Shown piece after piece: positions 46,983-55,975 of a DNA stretch of 64,000 nt. The DNA is from G963701675 sp963701675 (GTDB lineage Bacteria > Planctomycetota > Planctomycetia > Gemmatales > Gemmataceae). How positions within the stretch are numbered: position 1 is the first letter of the stretch; each line of letters begins with the position of its first letter. The notes beneath the pieces were generated by a model that did no database searches, had not been told where the DNA came from, and worked only from the letters and a program-made list of their open reading frames with translations. The stretch spans positions 4,216,001 through 4,280,000 of the forward strand of contig OY969623.1 in assembly GCA_963701675.1 (NCBI GenBank), in the 5' to 3' direction. The translations under genes were made by a program, and so were the position numbers.

Positions 46983-47094
46983 GACAGCGCCTCCTACGCG
47001 GAATGAAGTTAATAGCGCCAAGGTTAACAGTGGGAATTCTAGCCGGGGAAAAAGAAAAAGACATGAAGAAACGATGAAAACCGCGGCCGGCTCG

Positions 47095-47343
47095 CTATAT
47101 CGACGTCGCTTCGATTTCCACGATGATCGGCCGCCGGTCTTCGCGACGCGGAGTTAGCTTGACGTGTGTGCCAGCTGGAAGTTCTGCGAGACTGCAAGCC
47201 TTGCCGTCGAGCGCGATTTTTGCGTCCTCAGCCACTTCGAGGGTTCGCTCCTTTCCATTCTTTCCCAGAACGATCAGCATCCCGTCGCCGGCCTTGATAA
47301 CGGTTCCTTCAGGCGTCGGGGGTTTGCGTCCAAAACCTAGCAT
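47095..47343 (-). CDS. Small protein of unknown function
   Basis: An 82-residue protein with a beta-barrel-like pattern (EGTVIKAGDGMLIVLGKNGK, GTHVKLTPRREDR). No signal peptide. It lies just after the DUF1501 gene on the same strand. I do not recognise it; the composition is consistent with a small OB-fold or similar. Confidence 0.5.
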   Translation of the reverse strand: MLGFGRKPPTPEGTVIKAGDGMLIVLGKNGKERTLEVAEDAKIALDGKACSLAELPAGTHVKLTPRREDRRPIIVEIEATSI

Positions 47344-47372
47344 CGAGTAGCGTCCCTTTTGCGTGGAAGTTT

Positions 47373-48695
47373 CTAGGCGAACAGTTCCTTCACTACTTCG
47401 CCGCCTTCGAGGATTTTGACAGGGCGGCCGACACTGCTCATCAGTTCCTTCCGTGGGTTGATGCCAAGTGCCTTGTAGAAACTGGAGAACAAATCGGGGA
47501 TCGTCACCGGACGCTGGACCACTGCGACACCGGTGCCGCCTGTGTCACCGATGACCTGCCCGCCTTTGATGCCGCCGCCGGCCAACGCGATGCTGAATGC
47601 GTTCGGATAGTGATCTCGGCCGGTGCGCGGATTAATTTGCGGCGTACGACCAAATTCGCCCATGCATACGACCAGCGTGTTTTCGAGCATCCCGTGAGTC
47701 TTCAGGTCTTCCACCAAGGAGGCAAACGCGGGATCGGCCAACCCAGCCAGCTTGGTATGGCCCGAGAAATTATCCTTGTGCGTATCCCAGTTGATGGGAT
47801 CGCCGGAGTTATTGCACAGCACTTCGACAAATGTCACGCCCGTCTGCACCAGGCGGCGGGCCAAGAGGCAACCCTGACCGAACGGCGTTCGGCCGAACCG
47901 ATCACGGTGCGCCTTCGACTCCTCATCAAGGTTGAACGCCTTCAGGCGCGGGCTGAGGACCATGCGCTCGGCGGTAGCATAAAGCTCGCGATGCTCCTTG
48001 ACCAATAGTTGTGCATTTCCCGTTTCTTTGAAATCGACCTCCAGTTTGTCCATCAACTTCAATCGGCGTTGGAGGCGTTCACTGCTGACACGGTCCGGGA
48101 GTTCCGAGTTGGCGGGCATCTTGTTCGGGTCCTGCACAATGTACGGCGCATACTTGGCGCCGAGGAAACCCGATCCGTTCAGTGCGCCGGTGCCGATGCT
48201 GACGAAGTGCGGCAGGTCGAAGCCTGCCATCACTCGACCGCTCACCTCATGCTCGCTTGCCACGATGGCGCCGAGGCTTGGATACTTGATGGCACCGCTC
48301 GGCAAGTAACCGGTATGCAACTGATATTGAGCGCGTTGATGGTTGCCTTCCTTGGCCGTCATCGAGCGGATAATGGCAATGTCCTTCATCGCCTTCGCGG
48401 TTTGGTCCCAGTCCTGGGCAATGTCGATGCCGGGGACCGCGGTCTTGATGGCCTTGGTGGGGCCTCCCGTTGGCACGCCAGGCTTGGGATCAAACGTCTC
48501 GAACTGGCTTGGGCCGCCTTGCATAAAGAGCAGGATGCAGGCTTTGCCGCGCTGCCGCAATTGGGCCGCTTCAAGTCGAACGACGTCCATCCAGCTCAGT
48601 GCGGCAACGCCGCCGACAGCCGTGTTTCGAAGAAAACTGCGCCGGTTAAGCACGCCGTCGCGGGTGATCTGCAGATGCAAGTCTTGGGTTAACAT
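47373..48695 (-). CDS. DUF1501 family protein
   Basis: A 440-residue DUF1501 protein. The N-terminus has a twin-arginine signal (NRRSFLRNTAVGG), so it is probably exported folded. Downstream are FMQGGPSQFETFDPKPG and GEFGRTPQINPRTGRDHYPN, the DUF1501 sulfatase-like signature. DUF1501 proteins nearly always pair with a DUF1549/DUF1553 protein, as here, and may act on polysaccharides or sulfated compounds, but activity is not shown. The small gene 48764-48955 lies between them. Confidence 0.9.
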   Translation of the reverse strand: MLTQDLHLQITRDGVLNRRSFLRNTAVGGVAALSWMDVVRLEAAQLRQRGKACILLFMQGGPSQFETFDPKPGVPTGGPTKAIKTAVPGIDIAQDWDQTAKAMKDIAIIRSMTAKEGNHQRAQYQLHTGYLPSGAIKYPSLGAIVASEHEVSGRVMAGFDLPHFVSIGTGALNGSGFLGAKYAPYIVQDPNKMPANSELPDRVSSERLQRRLKLMDKLEVDFKETGNAQLLVKEHRELYATAERMVLSPRLKAFNLDEESKAHRDRFGRTPFGQGCLLARRLVQTGVTFVEVLCNNSGDPINWDTHKDNFSGHTKLAGLADPAFASLVEDLKTHGMLENTLVVCMGEFGRTPQINPRTGRDHYPNAFSIALAGGGIKGGQVIGDTGGTGVAVVQRPVTIPDLFSSFYKALGINPRKELMSSVGRPVKILEGGEVVKELFA

Positions 48696-48763
48696 GTCAA
48701 GTATCTCTCCTCCGCGTCGCGCCTGATTACTTCAACCGCGCTTTCGCCGGCAGACAATTCGGT

Positions 48764-48955
48764 TCACGTTATCGTTGAGAAAATCTCCAACGATCCATCG
48801 GTCCCAAGATAGACCGCGCCGCCATTGCGAAATACGAGCCCATCCGCGTCCTTAACTTCAAATCGTGCGCCGCCCGACAGGCTAACCGTAAACGGTCGAA
48901 ACGGCGACTGTTCCTTTAGGGATCGCAACTTTCTGTCGAAGTTCTCGGGCGTCAT
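48764..48955 (-). CDS. Small protein between the DUF1549 and DUF1501 genes
   Basis: A 63-residue protein (PENFDRKLRSLKEQSPFRPF, then LSGGARFEVKDADGLVFRNG). A similar small protein is found in several planctomycete operons, but no function is known. It begins 10 bases after the DUF1549/DUF1553 gene, consistent with one operon. Confidence 0.55.
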   Translation of the reverse strand: MTPENFDRKLRSLKEQSPFRPFTVSLSGGARFEVKDADGLVFRNGGAVYLGTDGSLEIFSTIT

Positions 48956-48965
48956 TTCCCACCAT

Positions 48966-50696
48966 CTAGCGCTTAATCTGGAACTCCGTCGAGTTTACCA
49001 ATGTCCACAGTATATCTTCAAACGCATCATCGCGGTCGCCCACCTCCTTAACGAACGTCAAACAAGTATCCAGCTCCCGCGCTGACGGCTTTCGACTGAG
49101 GGCCTTCAGGTACAGCACCTGAATAGCCGAATCGTTTTCTCGATGCGCTTTCACCAAGGCCCCAAGCGGGGTGTCTCCCTTGGCGTTGATCGAAGCGTTC
49201 AGCTTCTTGTTGTTCATCAGCATCATGGCCTGAGTAATCGTCGACTCGACGTCGTCCGGCTTGAGCGAGGGGTCGAAGTCAAAAAGCTGCTTGACCTGGT
49301 AAACCAATGACGGATTGGCCGACGAGAACGGCCCGGCCTTGGTATCGCCGCCGCCGCGGAACACCCGGCCATCGTCCGGCATTTCATCCGGAAACGGTCC
49401 GAGCACGGAGTCGAGCGATTGCCAGATCGCCTCGCCTGACAATCTTGAAGGGTACATCGCGGAAAACGCCAAGTGTTGATCCAGCGAGTGACCGAGGCGG
49501 AATTGACTCTGGTACGCCTCGCTATTCAAGATCGCGCGAAACATCCCTTTGATGTCGTGATTACTGGCGCGGAAAGCGTCGGCCAAACGCAGCAATACCT
49601 TGGGATAGGTTGCCTCCTGGAGCGGACCCATGTTGTCTACCGGCTGGTAGAACGCCTGGCCCATCAAGACGCCCCAAATGCGGTTCACGAATGCGGCCGC
49701 ATACCAATAGTTGTTCGGTGATGTTACGAGGTCGGCGAGCGCCTTGCGTCGATCCGCGTCCGACATGCCTTCCTTAACTTTCTCGTCGGTAATAAACTGC
49801 GGATGAACCGTATGCATCTTCTTCGGGTCTTTCAAATCCGGCATCTCGTATTCACCGTCGGGTTTGCCGACGATCACATGCACGCCGCCTTGCTCCGTGC
49901 GGTCCGAGCGATCGTCGGTCCGACCGAAAAACGCAGCGAGCCGATGGAAATGCTCGCGCCGCCACATGTCATCCGGATGGTCGTGGCACTGTGCACATTG
50001 AATGCTCAGACCGAGGAACACACGCGAGGTGTCGGCAGCCCGTTCGACGGCAGCGTCCTCGCCGGTGTGAGCCAGCAGGAATCCGCTCTCGCCACCCTTT
50101 TCGTAATGCCGATGTTGCAAGGGCGAACTGGGCGTAATCAGGTCCCGCGTGATCTCGGCCCACGATCGGTTTTGCTTGAGTTGCTTGATCAGCCAAATCT
50201 CCAACGCCACCGTGCGCGGCAAGCGGACGACGATCCGCAGGTCGGTTGCACGCCAAAGAAGCACATCCCGGAAGTACCGGCCCCAATGCCGTGCGAACTC
50301 ATCCGACGCGAGCAGCCTGTCTATCGTCTTGCTTCGCTTGGCGGGGTCCTTGTCATTCAAGAACGCATCGATCTGCTCTTGCTTCGGCGGCTTACCGCAC
50401 AGGTCCAGGGTGACTCGCCGAATGAACTGTTCGTCGTTGATGGGAGGCGAAACGGAAACTTTCTCAGCGCTCCGGGCCTCCGCGAGAAGTTTGTCGATCT
50501 CGCCGGCGGCCAGCGGCGTCCGTGGCATGGTTTTCCACGCCTCCGGCACGATCGGGACATCCTTGGCTGAGGGTGCGCTGGGATAACGTGGAGGCTTCTT
50601 GTCCTCGGCCATCGCGGCTTCAAGTCCAAGCCATGCGCAGGCCGCGAGTGCCGCCAAACCCACCACTCGCCAGCCAAATCTGTATCGCTGGGCCAT
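48966..50696 (-). CDS. DUF1549/DUF1553 protein
   Basis: A 576-residue protein with a signal-like N-terminus and two large domains: DUF1549 with the C-x2-CH element IQCAQCHDHPDDMW (residues about 228-241), and DUF1553 at the C-terminus (MGPLQEATYPKVLLRLAD; LSRKPSARELDTC). The CxxCH motif suggests haem or metal binding. This family is a planctomycete hallmark and the usual partner of DUF1501. No separate cytochrome c domain is attached. Likely periplasmic. Confidence 0.9.
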   Translation of the reverse strand: MAQRYRFGWRVVGLAALAACAWLGLEAAMAEDKKPPRYPSAPSAKDVPIVPEAWKTMPRTPLAAGEIDKLLAEARSAEKVSVSPPINDEQFIRRVTLDLCGKPPKQEQIDAFLNDKDPAKRSKTIDRLLASDEFARHWGRYFRDVLLWRATDLRIVVRLPRTVALEIWLIKQLKQNRSWAEITRDLITPSSPLQHRHYEKGGESGFLLAHTGEDAAVERAADTSRVFLGLSIQCAQCHDHPDDMWRREHFHRLAAFFGRTDDRSDRTEQGGVHVIVGKPDGEYEMPDLKDPKKMHTVHPQFITDEKVKEGMSDADRRKALADLVTSPNNYWYAAAFVNRIWGVLMGQAFYQPVDNMGPLQEATYPKVLLRLADAFRASNHDIKGMFRAILNSEAYQSQFRLGHSLDQHLAFSAMYPSRLSGEAIWQSLDSVLGPFPDEMPDDGRVFRGGGDTKAGPFSSANPSLVYQVKQLFDFDPSLKPDDVESTITQAMMLMNNKKLNASINAKGDTPLGALVKAHRENDSAIQVLYLKALSRKPSARELDTCLTFVKEVGDRDDAFEDILWTLVNSTEFQIKR

Positions 50697-51000
50697 TGCT
50701 GCCGACTCCTGTCCAAGACTTAGTTCCGCCCGCGTTGCGGTTAATTCGCGGGATTGTTCCGGGCCTGCGATTGTAACACGGCAAACCCTGTCCTACCAGC
50801 AGTTTGCCTCAGTTTTTGGCGAGTACGATCACGATCGTTCGCGGAGCACGGTCGACCCTGCCCCAGCTGCGGTGGGTTCGGCGTGGGGTCTTCCTCGCGC
50901 TCTCGCGCTCGGCGCAGGTCTCTGACGCCGCAACAAAGCGCTTGCATATCCAGCCTGCCCTTGCCCATAATGACGAACCCGAACGAGAAGGGCTCTCGCC
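50697..51000. other. Divergent intergenic region
   Basis: About 300 bases between the DUF1549/DUF1553 gene and the SBBP gene, transcribed away from each other. I see no gene; both promoters should be here. Short open frames on both strands lack ribosome binding sites. Confidence 0.4.
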
Positions 51001-52206
51001 ATGACGCAATCTCGGCGACCGGTGTTTCACCACCGACCACTCGTTGAGCGGCTCGAACCGCGCCTCCCTCCCGGCGACACGCTGCTGGGGTTGTTGCTTC
51101 CTAGCGGATTGTTCGACGCCACCGGCCCCGATTCATCCTTCATCCTTCTTCCATCGTCCTCGGCCCGGGTGGCCGGGGCTGAGTCCGCAGCGGCGGACGA
51201 AGCGGCGGACGATCCGCCACGACCTCGACAAGTGAACCGGGACGTCGAAGACTCCGCCCCGGCCACCCCGCAGGAGTACGTCGCCAACTGGCCACCGATG
51301 TGGCCACGTAGTCTCCAGGCTGCAACCCCTGCTCAAGCAATAGGTTTCAACAACCCAACAAGGTACGTGGCCACACGGCCAGATGACCAGGGTGTTGTGC
51401 CTGGCGGTGCCACGACGAGCCGCGCCCTCACCTCGTTCCCGAACTCCGGTTCGGGAACGGCGGTCCGCGAAACTCCGTTTCGCCGTCTGACGGAGGACGA
51501 AACAGAGTTTCCAGGGCCTGCGTTCCCGAACAAGAGTTCGGGAACGAGGGCGGTGCAGGCTGCGGCTGACGAGCCATTCGGCTCGACGCCGTTCTTCTTC
51601 GAGCAGAACATGGGCCAGGCCGATCCGTCATTCGATTTCGTCGCCCGTGGCCCTGGCTACACGTTGGGCGTGAGTGCGACGGAAGCGGTGATGGCCATGC
51701 CGGTGCCGGATGACCGGGCGTCGCCGCACGACATCGAACAAATGACGCCTGAAGAACGTGCGGGCCTAGGTCCGGACGGCCGACCATTCGGTGCCAAACC
51801 GCCCGACTCGGCCACTGCCCCAATGCTGCGCATGCAACTCGTCGGCGCCAACTCTGCGCTCTCTGCGTCCTCCGCGGTTGGTTTGGACCCGCTCGTCACC
51901 AGGATCAACTACTTCATCGGCAACGACCCGGACCAGTGGCACACCAACGTCCCGACCTTCGCCAAGGTGCAATACGACGACGTGTACCCGGGCATCGATC
52001 TCGCTTACTACAGCAACCAGAACCAGCTGGAGTACGATTTCATCGTCGCTCCGCATGTCGATCCGAGCCGGGTGCAACTCCGTTTCACGGGAGTCGATTC
52101 GGCTCACATCGACGGCGCGGGCGACCTCGTCCTCCAAGTCGACGACAACGAAATCCGTCAGCAGGCGCCGTACATCTACCAGGAGCTCAACGGCAGCCGG
52201 GAATAG
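51001..52206 (+). CDS. SBBP-repeat secreted protein, N-terminal part (interrupted by an amber codon)
   Basis: The first 401 residues of a large secreted protein. It begins with the planctomycete motif VERLEPRLPPGDTLLG. A low-complexity region follows, then a DUF7948-type segment (PFFFEQNMGQADPSFDFVAR, then VQLRFTGVDSAHIDGAGDL). Its frame closes at a TAG at 52204 (GAA-TAG-GTG), within a segment where family members continue (YIYQELNGSRE then VPGAFVLEK), so the gene reads straight on into 52207-53772. A 117-base palindromic element is inserted in-frame at 51432-51548. Confidence 0.8.
   Translation: MTQSRRPVFHHRPLVERLEPRLPPGDTLLGLLLPSGLFDATGPDSSFILLPSSSARVAGAESAAADEAADDPPRPRQVNRDVEDSAPATPQEYVANWPPMWPRSLQAATPAQAIGFNNPTRYVATRPDDQGVVPGGATTSRALTSFPNSGSGTAVRETPFRRLTEDETEFPGPAFPNKSSGTRAVQAAADEPFGSTPFFFEQNMGQADPSFDFVARGPGYTLGVSATEAVMAMPVPDDRASPHDIEQMTPEERAGLGPDGRPFGAKPPDSATAPMLRMQLVGANSALSASSAVGLDPLVTRINYFIGNDPDQWHTNVPTFAKVQYDDVYPGIDLAYYSNQNQLEYDFIVAPHVDPSRVQLRFTGVDSAHIDGAGDLVLQVDDNEIRQQAPYIYQELNGSRE
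51432..51548. repeat. In-frame palindromic element inside the SBBP gene
   Basis: An imperfect 117-base inverted repeat (39 codons, no stops). The ends are a perfect 15-base inverted repeat (CTCGTTCCCGAACTC and its complement), the two half-arms match again further inside (GTTCGGGAACG; GAAACTC with CGTTTCG), and the whole folds into one long hairpin with some mismatches. It does not break the reading frame. A half-copy lies just after the gene at 53814-53870. Confidence 0.8.
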
Positions 52207-53772
52207 GTGCCGGGGGCGTTTGTGCTCGAGAAGCAACCGTCGGAATCGAGCTCATTCGACGTGAGTTTTGCGCTAGGGGATTACGACCCAACTCGGGCGT
52301 TGGTGATCGATCCGATTCTGGCGTATTCGACGTACCTCGGCGGGGACAACAACGATTACGCCTATGGCGTGGCGGTGGACCAATTTGGCAGTGCCTATGT
52401 AACGGGCCGGGCGTCCTCAGGATTTCCGCTCGTGAATCCGGCACAATCGCTCGCGTCTGGTTATGACGCCTTCGTGTCTAAATTCAGTTCTGACGGGTCA
52501 ACGCTGCTCTACTCAACGTATCTCGGCGGCACATATGAAGATCAAGCGGACAGTATCGCCGTAGACGGAAAAGGAGCAGCGTACATCACGGGATACACCT
52601 TGTCGGGGAACTTTCCTATTACGCCGGGGGCGTATCAGCCTCTCAACGGAGATGGGACTTGTGATGGCGACACGGACTGTTCAGACATTTTTGTGTCAAA
52701 ACTTGGCCCCGATGGATCGTCCCTGAATTACTCCACATACTTAGGTACGAACTATACGGAGAGCGGCGAAGGCATTGACGTGGACTCCGCAGGAAATGCC
52801 TATGTGATGGGAATGAGCAACGGGACACAGTTTCCCGTGCTTAACGCTGTTCAGCCGCAAATTGGGGGTGGTGGATGTACAACCGACGCTTATTCCTATC
52901 CTTGTTACGACGTGACGATCACCAAGTTCAACCCAACCGGCACGGCGTTGATTTATTCAACCTACCTAGGCGGGTTTGGCGCGGAAGCCTACTTCTTCCA
53001 CCAGACGGGTGATATCGCCATTGACGTCACCGGCCATGCCTACATCACCGGATACACGGCTTCATGGACGTTCCCGACGTACAACGCAATCCAAGGAACG
53101 AAGAACCCAGGCCTCGATGCCTTTGTCACGAAACTGAGTCCTGACGGATCTGCATTTGTGTATTCAACATACCTTGGCGGAGCGGAAAAGGGAGAGGATG
53201 GAAATGGCATCGCGGCGGACGCCGCAGGCAACACGTACATTACCGGTATGACGTGTTCAATCGACTTTCCCACGACACTCAATTCGTTCCAGCCGGAGAA
53301 GAGCTTGGGATGCGACGGGTTCGTCTCGAAGTTGAATCCCGATGGATCGGCCTTCGTTTACTCCAGCTTTTTTGGTGGTTCCGGCGGGTACGACGATGTG
53401 ACTTCGATCGCCATCGGCGGGGCTGATAATGCATATGTAGCGGGCTACACGTACTCACCCGACCTACCAACCAAGAACGCCTTTCAACCTACTTACGGCG
53501 GCGCCCACGATGGCTTCGTCGCGAAGATTTCCTCCGATGGCAATCGCCTCTTGTACTCCAGCTATCTAGGCGGAACGGCTTCAGACGGTGCCTTCGGCGT
53601 AGACGTGGGCAAAACGGGGAACGCATACGTAGTCGGAAATACTGCCTCGGCCGACTTCCCGATGGTCAATCCTTTTCAGGGAACTATGACCCCTTCTTAC
53701 GATGCCTTCGTGGCGAAAGTTAGCGAGCGCACCTTCAAGCAACCCCTCACCGCGACACCGATCGCACCCTGA
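52207..53772 (+). CDS. SBBP beta-propeller protein, C-terminal part
   Basis: The remaining 521 residues of the SBBP protein, in the same frame as the 51001 gene across one TAG. Seven repeats are visible, each with YSTYLGG at its start and A-Y-(V/I)-T-G then FP near its end; they would make a beta-propeller or related fold. A separate start is possible (GTG at 52207) but no ribosome binding site is seen. The protein ends in KQPLTATPIAP. It is probably cell-surface, and one gene with the preceding frame unless the amber codon is real. Confidence 0.85.
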   Translation: MPGAFVLEKQPSESSSFDVSFALGDYDPTRALVIDPILAYSTYLGGDNNDYAYGVAVDQFGSAYVTGRASSGFPLVNPAQSLASGYDAFVSKFSSDGSTLLYSTYLGGTYEDQADSIAVDGKGAAYITGYTLSGNFPITPGAYQPLNGDGTCDGDTDCSDIFVSKLGPDGSSLNYSTYLGTNYTESGEGIDVDSAGNAYVMGMSNGTQFPVLNAVQPQIGGGGCTTDAYSYPCYDVTITKFNPTGTALIYSTYLGGFGAEAYFFHQTGDIAIDVTGHAYITGYTASWTFPTYNAIQGTKNPGLDAFVTKLSPDGSAFVYSTYLGGAEKGEDGNGIAADAAGNTYITGMTCSIDFPTTLNSFQPEKSLGCDGFVSKLNPDGSAFVYSSFFGGSGGYDDVTSIAIGGADNAYVAGYTYSPDLPTKNAFQPTYGGAHDGFVAKISSDGNRLLYSSYLGGTASDGAFGVDVGKTGNAYVVGNTASADFPMVNPFQGTMTPSYDAFVAKVSERTFKQPLTATPIAP

Positions 53773-53813
53773 TGCGCCATGTCAAACGTCGCCGGGCGTG
53801 CCGTGACATGCCG

Positions 53814-53870
53814 CTCGTTTTGGAACTCCTTGTCGGGAACGCACCTCCTCGAAACTCCATTTCCGGTGCG
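53814..53870. repeat. Half-copy of the palindromic element
   Basis: A segment beginning CTCGTTTTGGAACTCC and running through TGTCGGGAACGC and CGAAACTCCATTTC that matches one arm of the 117-base element at 51432. It lies about 40 bases after the SBBP gene. It is diverged, with several differences, so it is an older or partial copy. Confidence 0.6.
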
Positions 53871-53891
53871 CCCGCGAGGCAGCCCTTTGCT

Positions 53892-54341
53892 TCAAGGATT
53901 CGGAGCCGTGGTCGGTGTAACGCACGAAAATACGCCAAATACCGCGAAGTCGGCTAGGTTAATCGTCAGAAGTGATGGGAGTCCTGCGTGGATGTAGGTC
54001 GCAGCGAGCATCGTGTCTAGCAGGCGCTTTCGACCCAGGGAAAACTGCTGAAGCCAGCCGAGAAACTGTCGAATTGCTCCATCATCTGGAAACACATGAA
54101 CGACATCGCGGGCCGTCCACCATTTCTCGGCAAGTTGGTGAGCCGCGACCATGTCGAGCGGACAAGTGAAGCGCCGCGAGTCAGTGACAATATGAATGAA
54201 TTCCGCCAGCACTTGTGGAGCGACGGCAATCAAGTCGCCGCTGGCGAGTAATCGTGCCAACGTCGCTCTGGCCGCCGCGTGATCTGCGTGTTCCGCCACC
54301 TCGGCGGCGACGAGAAAGCTAGTGTCGAGGCCATGCATCAT
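53892..54341 (-). CDS. VapC-like PIN toxin
   Basis: A 149-residue PIN protein with the VapC start HGLDTSFLVAAEVAEHADHA (first Asp at residue 5), then PQVLAEFIHIVTDS, the acidic cluster KRLLDTMLAATY, and LTINLADFAVFG as the last element. It would cut RNA. It overlaps the antitoxin gene by 4 bases. It lies between the SBBP gene and the NRPS cluster, and toxin-antitoxin pairs at such junctions are common in accessory regions. Confidence 0.8.
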   Translation of the reverse strand: MMHGLDTSFLVAAEVAEHADHAAARATLARLLASGDLIAVAPQVLAEFIHIVTDSRRFTCPLDMVAAHQLAEKWWTARDVVHVFPDDGAIRQFLGWLQQFSLGRKRLLDTMLAATYIHAGLPSLLTINLADFAVFGVFSCVTPTTAPNP

Positions 54342-54661
54342 GGCCGGTCGTCCAACATTTCACCGAGCAGGTCGTCGTGGGCGGTCGGCGGGATAAGAGC
54401 CGGACCAAGACTCACGGGCGCAATATCGAGAATGCTGTGCGGCGACGACCCCTGTGCCGGGGCCGGGTGAGGCGGCATGTCCTTGACCGTGCCGATCACG
54501 TTCTTGTAGTGATTCAAGAAGTGTCCCGGCGGACTCGCTTTCTGCTCCTCGGCGGTCGCGCCCGCGCGGAGAATCTCCACACGCACCGGCGTACCGTTTG
54601 GTAGCGACACCGGCTCGTTGAATACAACGACACCGTTCTCAACGTGACCTTCGAGTGACAT
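54338..54661 (-). CDS. Antitoxin of the PIN toxin
   Basis: A 107-residue protein whose first 30 residues (EGHVENGVVVFNEPVSLPNG, then TPVRVEIL) match the beta-barrel AF2212-type antitoxin fold; the rest is a flexible Pro/His-rich tail that would wrap the toxin. The start at 54661 has GAGGGAAG upstream, and the frame beyond it to 54934 lacks family character. It overlaps the PIN toxin by 4 bases (ATGA), the normal antitoxin-first order. Confidence 0.75.
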   Translation of the reverse strand: MSLEGHVENGVVVFNEPVSLPNGTPVRVEILRAGATAEEQKASPPGHFLNHYKNVIGTVKDMPPHPAPAQGSSPHSILDIAPVSLGPALIPPTAHDDLLGEMLDDRP

Positions 54662-55102
54662 TGTAACTTCCCTCGATTGTAGAACGATAGCGTATTGTAC
54701 ACTCAACGGCATCGCCGCGAGCAAGCCCTCACCTGGGCGGCTGGATGGGTTCCCCCCGAAAAACCCAGCCAGCCTATTGACAATCCCGGCGTGGCAAATC
54801 AGAATGCAACCTGAATAACGGTAGAGGGTAAGGCGCTGGCGCTCGAAGAATGACTTCGACCCAGCGCGTGGGCCGGCAAAGGGGAAGAGGGACCCTGTCT
54901 TTCGGGCCGAACCAGGCCGGCGACTCATCGGCACGGACGCCTCACACTTGGGACGGATCGACGTTTGCCACCCAGCCTTTCGGGCGATGGTGTGCGCCCG
55001 ATTCCGTCGTGTTAGTAATCACTTGAGCGACACAAGGATAGCCGTAGAACCTATGTGGCTTCGTGGTGAGGCGGTTTGCTCCGTATCGACGAGGGTCTCG
55101 GG
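54662..55102. other. Intergenic region upstream of the NRPS operon
   Basis: About 440 bases between the toxin-antitoxin pair (minus strand) and the first NRPS gene (plus strand). I see no gene. It would hold the NRPS promoter and the antitoxin operator. I could not pick out either. Confidence 0.4.
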
Positions 55103-55975
55103 ATGATGAAAGCGCGCACGAGAAATGATCTCCCGCTTTCACCCAGCGACCGCGCCCAAGTTCCCGACGCGTGGAATGCGACCGACACCGAATATCCGCG
55201 AGACCTCTGCATTCACCAACTCATCGAGGCGACCGCTCAAGAACGACCGGACGCCCCGGCACTACGATTTCAGCGAGAATCCATTTCCTACCGAGAACTC
55301 AACCGCCGAGCGAACCGGCTCGCATGGCATCTTCGTGCACTCGGCGTTGCGCCGGAACAGCGCGTGGGCATTTGCGTGGAGCGTTCGCCGGAGGCGGTCG
55401 TTGCATTACTGGCTAGCATGAAGGCCGGCGCCGCGTACGTGCCGCTCAACCCCGCCCTGCCGAAGGACCGACTGGCATTCATGATTCACGACGCCGACGT
55501 TTGCGTGATCTTGACCCAACCGCGCCTCCGCGACAGCTTGCCGAACGTGAACGCAACCGTTGTCGACCTTCATGACCCAACGATTTCCACAGCGCCGCGC
55601 GACGACAACCTCAACGTCAACGTTTCGCCTTCGAACCTCGCGTACATCATCTACACGTCCGGCTCGACAGGCCGGCCGAAGGGCGTGCTCGTGGAGCACC
55701 GCGGCCTGACCAACACGGTATGTGCCCAGATTCAGGCGTGGGGAATTGAGCCGCATTATCGAATCATTCAGTTCCTGAACTTCAGCTTCGACGCGGCACA
55801 AGCGGAGGTCTACCGTACTTTGGTTGCCGGGGCGACACTATGTCTAGCGCCCCGGAAACTTTGCCGGGGACGCCGCTCTTCGAGTTTTTGCTCGATGAGC
55901 GGATCAACCTCTTTACGACGTTGCCGTCGGTGCTCTCGACCTTGCCTCTCGATCGAGAACTCCCCGAGCTTCTAA
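55103..55975 (+). CDS. NRPS module 1, first part (frameshifted)
   Basis: The start of a non-ribosomal peptide synthetase, with no N-terminal condensation domain, so an initiation module. It holds most of the first adenylation (A) domain: YRELNRRANRLAWHL, then KAGAAYVPLNP and the P-loop YTSGSTGRPKGV. The frame is good to about 55850; a missing C in the run at GCGCCCCGG near 55848 shifts it. The correct continuation is in the 55840-60864 frame. The ATG at 55103 or 55106 is the likely start; no strong ribosome binding site is seen. Confidence 0.85.
   Translation: MMKARTRNDLPLSPSDRAQVPDAWNATDTEYPRDLCIHQLIEATAQERPDAPALRFQRESISYRELNRRANRLAWHLRALGVAPEQRVGICVERSPEAVVALLASMKAGAAYVPLNPALPKDRLAFMIHDADVCVILTQPRLRDSLPNVNATVVDLHDPTISTAPRDDNLNVNVSPSNLAYIIYTSGSTGRPKGVLVEHRGLTNTVCAQIQAWGIEPHYRIIQFLNFSFDAAQAEVYRTLVAGATLCLAPRKLCRGRRSSSFCSMSGSTSLRRCRRCSRPCLSIENSPSF

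Noticed and set aside
48009..48692. A 227-codon plus-strand open frame opposite DUF1501
   Set aside because: Antisense shadow of a well-supported gene.
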